In this document: positions 47,410 to 61,110 of the stretch, in pieces | Numbering within the stretch: position 1 is the stretch's first letter | Layout: each line of letters starts with the position of its first letter | From: Acorus gramineus | Lineage: Eukaryota; Streptophyta; Magnoliopsida; Acorales; Acoraceae | Length of the DNA: 64,000 nt | Direction of reading: 5' to 3' | NCBI GenBank assembly: GCA_030737835.1 | Contig: CM060857.1 | Span: 11,184,457-11,248,456, forward strand | Program-made: the position numbers and the translations under genes | The notes under the pieces: generated by a model | Seen by the model: only the letters and a program-made list of their open reading frames with translations | Told to the model about the DNA's origin: nothing | Database searches by the model: none

Positions 47410-50400
47410 AGTGTTTGGTTCAGTGGAAAATATTAAGCAGTTATTTAGATAAGTGTGTTTGGTTGACCACTTAACATATGTGCTTATTAGAAGGGTATTT
47501 TGGTCCATTTTATAAGTGTTGAATGTTATTTTGATGTTTAGTTGAAAATATGAAAACATGCTTTTTTTTGAGATATTAAAAATTATTCCTTTTTAACATT
47601 TGAAAATACATCAACCAGTAATGTCTTATGTAAAACAATGAAATATTTTCGTGGATACTAACACGTGAAAAAACAATAATTTGGAGTTAAATCTATTGAG
47701 GAGTTTGATAATTATAAACTTCCATCTATGTCATAAGATTGCAAAGACTCATATGAATTGCAAAAACAACCAAATGCCATTGTTGAAAAAAAGAGAGAGC
47801 AAAAAAATGAACGCCCACTCTTGTAAGAGGTTGACTGTTGCATAACTACTACAAATATGCACCCATTAATCCAGTTCCTCTAAAGCATAAGAGTCCACAT
47901 AGATAAGAAAGAGTCAAATAAATTAATTGGCCTGACATAGGGATTAATTATAACATGATCTGAGGATTTCAACGCTCCCAAATATGGGAATCCTTAATAT
48001 GCTACAATCTTGACTGTTCCATAATTGTCCTAATAATGTTACATCATTTTCCCTGTCAGTCCTTAATATCATTAACCTCGTTGGCCGTGGTTCTGCATTA
48101 TCCTTCTCCACCTTGTTTTGGATTGGCGGTTAGTTATCCTCGACCCCTCCTGTCCTACACATCGTATCCATCCACATGAAAGAATTACGGTGGTCCTGCA
48201 TACAATCGAAATACACAAATCAACATGGAAACACAGAATAAATACATTAATGTATTATATGAAAGCATGTAGTCAAAATTTAGAACAATTCAGGGGGCTG
48301 TTTTGAGTCATAAATAATTTTACATTGATGAAGATTATTCAAATGAAATTTTTAGATTCACATGAATAGAAATATATAGTAGTGTATAAACATGCATAGT
48401 TTTCTCAGTTGTATGCATTATGAAGAGAAGAAAGTTTATTCGACTAATAGCACAACACCCACTGATATAGTCACTAAAATAAAAGAACAAGTGCATTTAT
48501 GAAAGAGAAGCCTCTAACATGTGAACTCACATCAGCTACATAGAATTAAAATAGATCCAAGCCACAAGAAGAACCACAAACTGATGAAGTATACAAATTG
48601 CACACTTGACACATGCATCTATTTTTATTACTGGTGATCATCATAGATAAATACTTTTCTTTCTACCTGTGATTAATGGTGATCATGGTTAATAGTTTAG
48701 ACAACAACAGTGCATTGGAGGCAATGTCCCAACAAAATCAAATAAATAATACAAGGCACCCCTACCTATATTGTATCACAAATTAGTAGAATGTTATCGA
48801 AGAGATTCCCAAGAATAAGCATCATAAATACATCAGATGTCCATGTCTATTTTTTCATCATTTACACAAACCAACTAAAAAATCAGAAGAAGAAAAACAT
48901 TTCTCACCTACAAATTGAAAAGAAATGAAGAGGATGAAGCAATAAAACGAGCATATAGAAGAAGTGCCTAAGATAATCAAAGTATATTTATAGACCATCA
49001 TTGGCACTCCTACAACAACTTCAATAAATATGTGACAAAACAACAGAGTAGCCTCAAATGTAATGAACCATATTAATAAGCACTTGAAAATTATGTAGAG
49101 GTGGTTTGACCAACCACCCTTGGGAGGTGGCTGTTCAAGCCTAGCTCAAACCCTGCTACCCAGGTCACAATGAGCACCTCTAGTATAACCTTGAGTCTAT
49201 TCCAACTTCTCCCAACCTCTCCCATCTTTCACGGCACATAAAACTTTAATGTGCCATGGATTAATTAAATAATGCTCTTTGGATCAATGATAGAATGCTT
49301 TGAAACACAAACATTTGAAGTGTAGGAAAGGCACAATAGTTATGGATATTTTTATAACTTGTAATCATCATATTGCAAAAATCTCTTCACTCTACATAAC
49401 AAGATTTTCCTTTAAAACCTGTTGGTACTAGTGCATGGACATCCACTACTGTTGAATTATCCCTGGTTGGTTGTTGCATAGCTTTTTTCTTTTATCTTAA
49501 TTGCATCATTTAGGGCATGAAAGAATTTTACATGCTTCACAAACTCCCATACACTCATCTACCTATTTAAAAACCGATCGACATAGTCATTTGTTGAATC
49601 TGTCTGTTATATAGCTTGTGTGATGTACAGGGTACTTAAAACACATAGGTCATGTCGTGGTCCTGCAAATTTTTTTGCTCTTTGGTGGATCAGTATACGA
49701 GAAGCACATTTAACATAGAGTAACACAGTAAAAGATAGTACCACAAATCTTTATGCATCACCTATCAATAAAATGATAAATCTACAGACAATCCCATTTT
49801 TAAAAATCAGGTTTTCCACCAAAAAAAGCAATCAATCTCCTCTATCTATCTCATCTACCCACATCATACAAAAACAAACATTTCGAGTAATCAAACCCTA
49901 TAGATTCATCTCCATTAAACCCTAAACAGTATAGTGAAAGTTTATTCTCTTTTCTTTGGTAATATATTATTTTACAAATTACAGGATGAGAATCAGGAAA
50001 CCTATGACAATATATCACAACATAAAGATGCCATACATGAATATAATGCATACTCAACTATCATAGACATTAGATCTACAGATCTAAAGAACATAGGCAT
50101 GAATAGAGGGGAAATACTCGGTTTTACCTAGATCGTTGGCTGTGGAGGAGATCCTAGGAGGCTATCAAGCAGATCGGAGTGTCGGAGGGTTTGTTGGAGA
50201 CAGTGAGAGGGAGATCGGCCACTGTATCTTTGCATCAGGTGAGGAGGTAGCAGATCGGAGAACAGGGTTCAGTCGATGAACATCAACACAACATTGAAGG
50301 AGATCTGTCAAAAGAGGCTTAGTGGTGTGTGATTTTGGTTTTCGGAGCAGAAGAAACCATAAATCGAAGGAGGTCGGCAGATATTAGGGTTTTTGCATCT

Positions 50401-50722
50401 TTCCTTTTGGGTTCGGAGAGGCTGGAATTGGCGCATGAAGAAGAAGGAGAGAGAAGGTTGTTTCAGTGGGCATGGGTTTAAATACCCTATGTAAATATTG
50501 ATGTTTGAAGGGGCACTATCGTCTTTTCATAGACGGACCGAATCAGGTAATGCGTTTCACGGTAATTTAAGTGAGGTAACCCGGGCTGAAAAAAATGGGT
50601 CCAAAATGATTGATTGAGGTTTCTAATGAGTACTTATTTGTCATCCAACCAAACACAATTAATGCTAATTTTCAACTTTAATCTCAATAAGCAACGAAAT
50701 TAAGAGCAACCAAACACCCCCT
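47410..50722 (-). mobile_element. TIR element with a minus-strand transcription-unit-like interior
   Basis: Both ends carry two inward-reading GTGTTTGGTT motifs and then TTATTAGAA/TCATTAGAA with TTTTGGTCC/TTTTGGACC, in inverted orientation. On the minus strand the right end has TATTTAAA (near 50480), a CT-rich leader and an exon starting ATGCAAAGATACAGTGGCCG (50241) that ends at a TAG|GTAAAA donor (50129). No product is recognised. This could be a Pack-type element with a captured promoter and first exon. No target duplication was found. Confidence 0.4.
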
Positions 50723-51005
50723 TAGTTTAGGTGGAAAAACTTATTCCATTTGATATAAAATATAATAAGAATAAATTACTGACAATTATACTGATTTTCA
50801 AATGAAAATATGGAGTTTTCATTCCATCCAATGAAATAACATTTATCCTTAAAATAATTAATTTTTTATTCTTTAAAATCTTACCAAATGAAAGTGTGCG
50901 CATGTACCATAAACAACAACAAATTGCAATGTTACAAATGAAACCATACCCCTCTCGTGGCCCATTAATTATCGATGTACCTTTCATTGGACGTTACAAG
51001 TACAT
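50723..51005. other. AT-rich spacer
   Basis: No gene or repeat recognised between the TIR element and the LINE remnant. Confidence 0.4.
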
Positions 51006-51009
51006 TACT

Positions 51010-51690
51010 TTTTTTTTTTTTGAAAAAGATAGATATTGCTATCACGATTTCATTTTTTATTACGAAGTACAACTCTGAAAGAGGTTAGAGAAAATAGAAG
51101 AACAGAAATAAAAGATAAAATACAGGTATTGAAGAACAGTATCCCAGTTAGAAGAGGTATTTAATCGGAAACACCTCTAAAAGAACCATCACCTTAGCCC
51201 ACAATGTTTAGGCGTCCATTTGTAAAGAATACCTCCCTCGTACTTGCTAAGAGTCTTCCCCAATCATGGACGCCCCTGCAAAAAGCCTCCCACATACTCT
51301 CCCAATACACTCTTTTCCCACGAAACAATGCTGCATTCCGTGTGACCTAGATTGCCCAAGTTCTAGCCGGGACTATAGATTGGGATACATGCGCTGCTAA
51401 GCTGCTAGCATCAGATCGGTACAAATATTTTCCCGCTTGCGAAAGGTCCTCCATGGTTTAAAAGCCAACCGTCATAGCACCGCTTGACAAAATAGATGCT
51501 GCACGGTCTCATGTTCCTCCGAACAAAAAATGCAAGTGGTCGAAGAGGAGAGATCCCATTTGGCTCTGCATACCACCGTGACCACCCTGTTATGATGAAG
51601 AAGCCATATGAATACCTTGATTTTCAATGGGATTTTTGTTATAATAAGTACATTATAAAAGATTAATCTAACCAACACTTAACATTGCTA
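51010..51690 (-). mobile_element. LINE remnant (zf-RVT region), minus strand
   Basis: The minus-strand frame 51678-51472 reads KIPLKIKVFIWLLHHNRV, then CIFCSEEHETVQHLFCQ. This is the C-x2-C..H..C zinc-binding domain after LINE reverse transcriptase. The rest to 51080 is broken by stops. It is a different copy from the one at 27.3-28.4 kb. Confidence 0.7.
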
Positions 51691-52140
51691 CACTTCTACG
51701 CCAAATCAACCCAATATTATTCTTAATCTTCTATATTTTCATTTAGGATAATGCTACTACATACAATCTCTTTTCTAACTTCAATTTCAATCTCCATGAT
51801 ACATATCCATTGTTAATTTGAGTGTATGCTTCAATTATTTTGTATCCGCGTATGGAATTGTAATTGGAGTTAGAAAAAAAAAAAAAAAAAAAGTCTTTAA
51901 CAACACATTCATTTACTGTGGATCATCTTAATGTCCCTTGTCCTTCCAAGCCACCGACATATAGGTTGCCACCCAAAAATAATTATATAATCTAATGATT
52001 CATTTTATTATTTATTTTGTGAATAAATTTTATTTTTTTATGTTAAATCAAATCTAAGTCTTCTCATTAAATTAAATAGGTACATCTCATCAAGAGGTAA
52101 TATAAGTATACATCGACGCATAGATTTCGTTATTTCGCAT
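51691..52140 (+). promoter_or_regulatory. Upstream region of the LRR gene
   Basis: AT-rich sequence directly before the leader. TAATATAAGTATAC near 52100 is a possible TATA region. Nothing else is recognisable. Confidence 0.3.
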
Positions 52141-52187
52141 TGGACATCGTCCACGGCGGGTCGGCGGCATCAGAACATCATTCACAG

Positions 52188-52226
52188 ATGGCTATCTGTG
52201 GAACGAAAGAACGAAAGCGAAGTTGA
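52188..52226 (+). CDS. Short upstream ORF in the LRR gene leader
   Basis: ATG GCT ATC.. TGA encodes 12 residues (MAICGTKERKRS) and stops 36 bp before the main ATG. It may dampen translation. No family conservation is known to me, so this is only a possibility. Confidence 0.3.
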   Translation: MAICGTKERKRS

Positions 52227-52262
52227 ATCGACGATCGAAAATCATCGGGAGAAGAAGAACCA

Positions 52263-55200
52263 ATGGATCGGATCCTGAGAGCTTCGAGGGCTTCCGGATC
52301 ACTCAACCTCTCCAATCGCTCCCTCAGGTTCTGCTTTGTCTCATCGTCTCTCTCGATCCAGTCTCGTCTCTGTTTCTCTTCGCTAAACCAGTGGAATCTG
52401 TAGAGTTTTTGTTGATGAAGATCGGAATGCCGATCCACGTTTCATGATTTACGATTTTTTTTTTTTTTTGATAAATCATGATTTACGAGCTTTGAAGCTC
52501 TATTTCTTTGATTCGTGTTGATTTGGACCATTTGTGTGTGTAATTTTTTATTTGATTCATGATATGCATATATGCTGCCTATAGAGATTTCATACTTTTT
52601 CAATGCCGAGAAGAGATGAATGTTGTCGGCACCCGTTTCGGTGAACCTCAAAAAGTGTGCATTTCGCCTATGGAATTCAATGCCAGAGGTTGATCAACTT
52701 CTGGTATTGGATTCACGCTAGAAGTCGAAATTTGCCGTAGAAGTGGCTGCTTATAACTTGCTGCAAAGAAGATATGTTGAATTGTTTTTCAACTAGGGAC
52801 ATATCGATGGTTTAATAAGTCCTAATCTGTTTTGATTACATGCTTGTTATTATAATGAACACTTCAATCTAGTAATAGAGGTGTGTTAATTCGGCATCAA
52901 GCTGAATATAATGGCTAAGTTCTAAATTTTTTAGGAGGCATTGCCTTGGAACATTGACATAGCTCTTGCTTAAGAATGTTATTTATGTTCCTTTCATTTC
53001 AAATGATGGATCTGCGTTTGGTTGTTATATATTTTGCTTACTCTTTGTTCACAGGGAAGTACCAAATGAGATTTATGGAAATCTGCAGCCAGGCGCAGGG
53101 GATGAAAAATGGTGGGAGGTGAGCATTTTAACTACACTCATAACCCCTCCGCAGTCTTAATATGATTTGATTAAGGTTTGGCTTACAATTTGCAGGCAGT
53201 GGAGCTACAGAAGCTTATACTGGCTCATAACAACATTGAAGTGCTGACAGAAGACCTGAAAAATTTATCCTTTTTGACTGTTCTCAATCTAAGTCATAAT
53301 AAACTTTTCAGCCTTCCTGCCGCCGTAGGAGAGTAAGTAAAGCTCTCCCGTAGTGTCTGATGAAGAATATTACTCTTTTCCCAGGTGGTTTTGTCATACT
53401 AATGCCTGGCGCTTCCACAGGCTTACAGCACTAAAGTCCCTTGATATTTCATTCAACTCCATTGCTGTCATACCAGAAGAAATTGGCGCTGCAACTTCAT
53501 TAGTCAAGTAAAGTCAATGTCCTCCTTGCATTCTTAATATGTGTTTTGGAAACCATCTCTGATTTAGCTATACATGCCCCATTAGATCAATTGAAAGCGT
53601 TTGGTGGTGTGAACTGTGAACCATGACAATGAAAACCCATCCAATCAGAACCTTAACACCGCCCAAGTGCTTTTGAATTCTGTGAATATTTTAAACTATG
53701 TCAATTCTGTGAATAATCAAATTGATCGTTGAGCTATTTGATTATTTATTTATTTATTATAATTCTTGGTTTTTATGTCTCAATGAGTATCAGTCTGTAG
53801 CATACTCATGTTCAAGTTTGATATAGCTTAAGTTCATAGATCCAATGAATATATTTTCAATCTTATTAATTCTGTAACTCACGATTATGAAACATATAGT
53901 ACATCGGTTAGTGTACCCTGAAAATGGCTTGATCTGAACTTGTCTGGAAGTTGCATGAGCTGACAATGGCTCGTTAGGATTGCTTTGAGCTTTTTTTTAA
54001 GAAAAAATTATACCTCTTGGATTGCTTCATAGGTTCCTAATTGGCACATGCATCCATTTATTAACTAAGCAATATTATGAAAATACATTGTTCTTTACCT
54101 ATATTAAACTAAGTGGAAAAGCATTAGCTCAAGTTAAAATGTACACAAGAACTGAAGACATCGTCTCCCAAAGAAAGAAAATTATTTGAAATTGAAGCAT
54201 AAAGTTTTTTTATGAAAAATTTTTGCATATAGTTTAAGTTGGAAAATGCAATATTCTACTGACTAGTGCAACTTCACATGATGTTCATATACATGGATTT
54301 TGGGGTAGGAAACTTGGTATTACAAGGTTTTACGAGTGGTCTATTTGTAGGTGGACAACAATATTGATTTAAATATTGAATTCATGGACAGTATTTATTT
54401 TTCTACATGTTAACTCATTGAAATTATCCACAAAAGGACATTGGGGTTTGATTTAAATGTCTATTTCTGATTGAAGTCATGTTTTTATTTTTATTGGTAA
54501 GTATTTTTTCTTGGTCAAACCTTACCTATCAACAGGTGGCAACATTTCAATCTAGGTCTCCTCGCTAAGGAGGGGGTACCTCTACCATCCTACTAAGAGG
54601 AGGTTGAGCGACTGAATTCATGTTTTGATCATATTGTGTCCAGGTTTGATTGCTCAAGCAACTTACTCAAGGGACTCCCTTGTGGCCTTGGAAGATGCTT
54701 AGAATTGTCTGAGCTCAAGGTAGTACCTCACATTTCATACTTGTCTAATGCATTTTTCTTCTTCTCAGCTTATACCACTTTGGGGATAAAACATCTTAAT
54801 TTCGTAGGCATCAAACAATTGCATTGCTGAACTGCCTGAAGATCTTGCGAATTGTTCAAAACTATTGAAGTTGGATGTGGAGGTATCTTTATCTTCCACA
54901 TTTTTTTACATGCAAATAGACTTTTGTTTTGTTTATTCTTGCCTTTTTTTGTTACATAGCAGATATCAAAAGCATGTTTCTTTGGCTAATGTCAGGGAAA
55001 CAAGCTGAAAATGTTATCGGAAAATTTGATGGCATCATGGACCAAGCTTACAGAGCTAAATGCTGGTAAACTTCTGCAATAAATCATGCAACTTTTCTGA
55101 GTATGTATCCAATTACGGACTTTCGTACTTACTTTTTTTCAGCTAAAAATATGCTTGGGAATATTCCTGATGGTATTGGAGCTCTTTCACGACTTATACG

Positions 55201-58200
55201 CCTTGATTTTCATCAGAATAGTGAGTTGTAACTGTTCATTAAATTCAGAAATAGTGCAAAGGCATCAAAATGTTCTTTATTTTGTGGATTGAAACATCTT
55301 TTGTACTATTTGGATTCAGTTGGCACCATTTTTGAAATCACTGATTCCTAAATACGTTATTCACATGTTCACGTGCAGAAATTTCGTCAATACCATCATC
55401 AATCAAGGGTTGCAGCTCTCTCACTGAGTTCTATATGGGGTACTATTTTTTCTGTTTTTACTGTGGATTTTGTTTATCTATCCTAATTATTACATGCATT
55501 GGGTTTTTTCCCTTGCCGTAATGATTTCATTCAGTATACATTTCTTTGTATTTCAGAACCAATTTACTTTCATCATTACCAGTGGAAATAGGAGTTCTTT
55601 CTCATTTAGGAACGTTGGACCTTCATTCGAATCAGGTATTTACTTATGTTTTCTTCCCTCTAGACTGCATTATTTTGCAAAGTTTCTTCATCTCTATATA
55701 AAGATACAATCTTACTTTGAGTACCATCTTTTCCCATTGTCTGCTTCTGGAGTTTTCTTTTTTTTCTTTTTTTATAATAAAGTCAAATAAGTTAGCTGAT
55801 CAAATATGAAAATGCACCATGTACATGAGTGATGCACACCTGACATGTACTCAGCTGTCAGCTGAGTTAGTTTTGGTCAACTCTGATATCCCTGATCTGT
55901 TGATATGTATTTAGCATTACCGTGTATATGTATTTCTGAAGCTGAATGCGATACGGTTTGCATGTGTGATATATCCTACTCTACCAGCAATTATCTTGTA
56001 AGAAGGGCTTGGATGCAAACAAAGGTTTGCAAGTGTGTTTTTGGAGATAGGAGCAAAACCAAGGGAAAGGATTTCATGCCCTGATTAATTGGATTCTTAA
56101 CAGTGGATCATAATTTTACCAGTGAACGCTATATAAAATACTTAGTATACACAATAAATATAGTATACACACCGATTAACTTGTAAGAAAAAATAGTAAA
56201 TTTAAGATTTAAACTGATAGTGAATCTGGATTTTAATAGTTGAACTGTGCTATTGGTTGGGTAATAAATGTCATTTCTCAGGTGCATGAGTATGCTGACT
56301 CAAAATCTTGACGCACTCTGTGTAACATACTTAAAATATGATATTTTTTCCCTTTTTTATAATATTTTGCCCACCATTGCATTTTCTTTTCCTATTGGTC
56401 CTTTCATGTGACCGTCCATCCTTACTTCATATTGTGCTTCTGTTAAATTTGAAATGCTTTTGTAGGATTTTTTTTTTTACCAAAAATTGACAGTACATAA
56501 TAAAAATAATCTGAAAAAAGGATTATTGGTCTCTTTGAATTTCCTTCATTGAATCCAGTTCAAACCCCTCCATTCATTTTGGGAATAAGGAAAATGATTT
56601 TTGCTTTACTTTGCTTTTTGATGATATGTTGTGCCATGATATCATTACTTTGCACAATTATATAATAAATGAAATTGTGAAGGATTTAAGCAGTCGACTA
56701 TGAGCTGATTATTTGTAATTTTGTGCAGTTGAAAGAATATCCTGTTGAAGCATGTAAACTGTCTCTCTCTGTCCTAGATTTGTCAAACAATTCACTATCT
56801 GGCTTGCCACCAGAGATTGGTAATATATGCCTATACTGTTGCATTTGGATCCTTGTTTTTCTTTTTTTGTGCGTGTCAAATTGGAGTTTTTACTGCTGTA
56901 AGATAAGATTATGTATTTATGTTACTCTAGAAGGCATTGTTGTTGGATTTGACCTATTTCAGTTCTCTGTTGGGTCTACATATCTGTCTTTGTTGATGCA
57001 TTGATTTTAGTTCATCTGGTGAAAACTCTGAAATTGGTTCCTGCATATCCTTCCTTTGCTATAACTATCTCTAGCCATTTCCATGCATGGTTGAGTTGAA
57101 TAAAAAAATTTACCCACATACTGACTGCTAACATTATGATGCAAAGATAATTTGTTTCAAAACAAGATGTGTTCTCTCCACTTTGATACTATATTGATGG
57201 TGAAAATTAAGACAAGTGGACGCCGGTCAAACTTAAAAGTTTGGCCAAGAATTCTGACAAGAGCAATCATCGATGACATTTGTAACTTTAGTTGTATTAC
57301 TTGTTTAACTGACAGATTTAATGTGGGAAAATGAAATGATGGGGGAGAATTTGGGGTCCACTGTGTCACTAAAAGTGAGAAACAGTTTTCTATAATGTAA
57401 AATGCACGAATTAGCTATCTAACATATGCGATTATGGATTCAACAATATTTTGAGTCAAGAGTAATAGTGTAATGCATAGTTTATGACAAGTTGTGGGAA
57501 AATGAATCGATGGGGGAGAATATGGGTTCGGATTTCACATTAACAGTAAGAAACAGTTTTCTATATTGTTCAATCTACAAATTAACTATTTAACATATGC
57601 GATTATGGATTCAATGTAATTATGTAATGCATAGTTTATGACAAGTTGGACTCAACCATGACGTTAAGTATTACAATGGAAGGTCTGCCATTATCTGCTT
57701 GTAATTGTTTGTATTTTGTATATGTCCAATAATAGTTAGATTGATATTGTTGTTCAACTTTATGTGCCTTAAAAACATACCATCTTTTGTATGTCAAGCT
57801 ACATGTAAGAACAGTTTCATTTTACTGTTTTTTACACTTTTTTGCTATATTTTATACTTTTCTGTGTAGACAGAAGATTAAATAAAGATAGTTTTTTCTG
57901 CACTTGGCTGATTGACAATTTGTCATCGTGATCCTTTTTGGGATGGATTAGAAGATTTCCTTTGTTGTTCTTAATTCGTGATCTTACAGCCGGCATTTTA
58001 TATCTATTATTCTAAAATGTGGGTGCATTAATAATTCTAGGAACAATGACTACTCTGAGAAAGCTTGTGCTTACTGGCAACCCTATGCGCACACTTAGAA
58101 GGTTTGAAGATAGTTTTTTTTTAGTTTTTATTTTTTATTTTTGCTCGGCTTTTAGCATGAGGTGTTTATTACAATATTTGCAGATATACTCAAATTTATT

Positions 58201-61071
58201 TCCTTTCAGTTCATTGGTTTCTGGACCGACACCTGCGTTGTTAAAGTACCTGAGAAGCAGGCTATCTTCTGGTGAAGAAGGTCTCATCATTTCCTTTTTT
58301 CTAAAAACAATCAGCATTTTATCATTAATCATGAATGTTACTTTATGTTTCTGAGTCTCTGGAGCTTTTCTCCAGTTCCTGTTTTCTACTTTCTAGTTAA
58401 ACCCTCAGTGCCGTTGTTAAGTTATATTCTTCCATATTCTATTACAAAATGAATGAAGGGGATTCAATTCAACTGAGTTAGTTGAGCTTCTTGGATGCAG
58501 CATCTGGGTCTCCTAGCGGTACCATTAAAGATGATCAAATTGCTATGGCAACTCGGTTATCAATGTCGTCTAAGGTGTATCCTTCATTTGATTTTAATAT
58601 TGTTTGAAATACATGCATGTATGTATTTACACGTTGTAACTTGTTGAAACTAGAGACTTGCGGGCTGCCTGTGAAGTATTGTTAACAAACTCATCCTGTT
58701 CAGTCACCCACAGTGCAAATGTTTTGTGAAGCCAATTCTATTGAAAGCCAATGAATGACCTGGAATTTAAAAGATCTCTTAATTTAGAGTTTTTTTTTTG
58801 TTTTTTTTTGTTTTTTTTATTTTTGCAAATATCACAGTATCATCTGTTTAGTTTTATCCATCATCTAAGTCTTCTTTATTTTATGTTCAGGAACTCTCTT
58901 TGACTGGGTTAAGACTAAGCAGCATTCCACCAGCAATATGGCAGTCAAATGATATTGTGAAGCTCGATCTTTCAAAAAACTCAATTGAGGAGCTTCCTGA
59001 GGATCTCTCCTCTTGTTCCTCACTTCAGGTATAATTGCAAATCTTTATTTATCTCTTCATTATCATGCACAGAAACTCGAACTCAAAAACCTTTCTGATA
59101 TTGGCAGATATCTTCCTTAAATTTATATAAATAATTTCTCAAATTATCCTTATTGGGTTAGGAGACTTTTTTGACAAATATAAGGTAACACATCAACGAA
59201 GGGTAATGCATATTGATTAGCGTTATCGCGCGCAACAAATCAATTTTGATATTCATGTAAGGGGAACAGATCTCGCTTCTGCAATTCACAGGCATGGTTT
59301 AAGGGCCATCCATCATTAAAATGTCTTGGCTTGATTCCAGCAATATCATCTCTTGTTCTGGTTGATCTGTTTCGACTGTGGTGGAATGTTCCTTTTGCAT
59401 TCCTGATCTGTATTGGTAAAAGGAGTTGTAACTTGTAAGTTGTAACATATTGAAGGGACAAGTCTTCATCATAAACTCCTGATCTCCAAGCATGATACTG
59501 TAGTGATTGGAAATCAATATAAAAAGCTGTAACTTATGATCTTACTATGAGTTCTTTTCCAAGTCATGTCTTTCAGCTCCTTCAGATTCTCTCATCCATT
59601 AATATCTATTATTACATATTGCCATATTATGTTTTTGGAGAAGTTGACCTTGGAGTTCAAGTGATTTGTTAGAATTAATCATTGTGTGTTCTCATGTTCT
59701 GGAAGAGGGAATGGTGCTATTGTTCTTGCATAAGTGGGGGGTGAGGAGGATGCTTCCTCATATCAGATTGATATCAGTAATAGATATCCTCTTGATGTCA
59801 TATTCCTTTTGTTTGTAATTTTCCTGAAAACTTTTAAAGCAGACATGGAGTCGATTTAAAAAAAAAAAATGGTGGCAATAGAAAAGAGAAAAATTATAAT
59901 TATTGGAAAATTTACTGAAATAGTGAAATGTATTTAATGTTCTCTACAAATGTATTAACTTTCATTTTTTATATGAAACCAAATGTTTTTTGAAAGAAAT
60001 ATTTTCTTTCAATAAACACAATTGTTCCCTATCTTTTATCATTTTAGCTACTTCTATCTGGATAAAGGTGCAGAGTACTTTCATGAGAGTGTGACTGGCA
60101 GCTGTAAGATTTCTGTTACTGAAATTCCTTCTATGCCTACAATATATCAGCAGGAAACTTTTGAATAGTCAATTTTGGTTTCTGGTGAAAATTTACTAAT
60201 TTCTATTAAGAATTACTATTCTAAGTCAAGCCCATCTGACTCAACTTCTCAGCACTAAGAGTGATTGAGTGAAATTACTAGTTATGACTTATAAATAACA
60301 TTGTAGTTTGCATTGTTGTGTTCTTAATTGTGATTATATATTTTAAGAATTAGAGGATGCGTTCTACATGCAGGCTTTGGTATTGTCCAGTAACAGAATA
60401 AAAGAATGGCCTGGTGAAGTTATTGCGTCACTCTCTAATCTTATATGTTTGAAGCTGGATAACAATCCTTTGAGGAAGGTAAATTGTATTTCATTTCAAA
60501 AGTGAAATGCCTATTGTTGTACTTTAACATAACATGGTTCACTCAAACTCACATTGTTCTGCCTGGGAGGTTATTTTTGAAGCATGTTCCTTAATGTTGG
60601 GTTATCACACAATAGTTTTAGCTGAAGGATAGTAGATGTTGAACAAAACTCAAACAATCTAAAGGTCGGAAGCAATAATTTTAAGTTTGAAGAAGTGTAA
60701 CCGAAAACCATGTCACCACTTATGCATTCTTCATGATGTATGGATATATGTTGTTTTTGACATCGTGCGTTTAGGGATGGCAACGGGGCGGGTTTGGTTA
60801 ATCCCAATCCCAAACCGGTTAATAAAATCTGGTCTCAAACGAGTCCCAAATCCGTGACAGGTTTGATTATTCTGTTCCAAATCCGTCTCAATGGGATTTT
60901 AAAGAACCCAAACATATCATGTCCCGCGACTCCCGTCTCATTTAGAAGGAAACGAAATTAAGAATCTCACTTTTTCAAATACTTTTAATATTTTTTTATT
61001 CTTTTTTAGACAATAAACTAAATAATTGTCTTATATAATATTACCGATACATGCTTAAATATTTTATCAAT

Positions 61072-61110
<39 letters not shown>

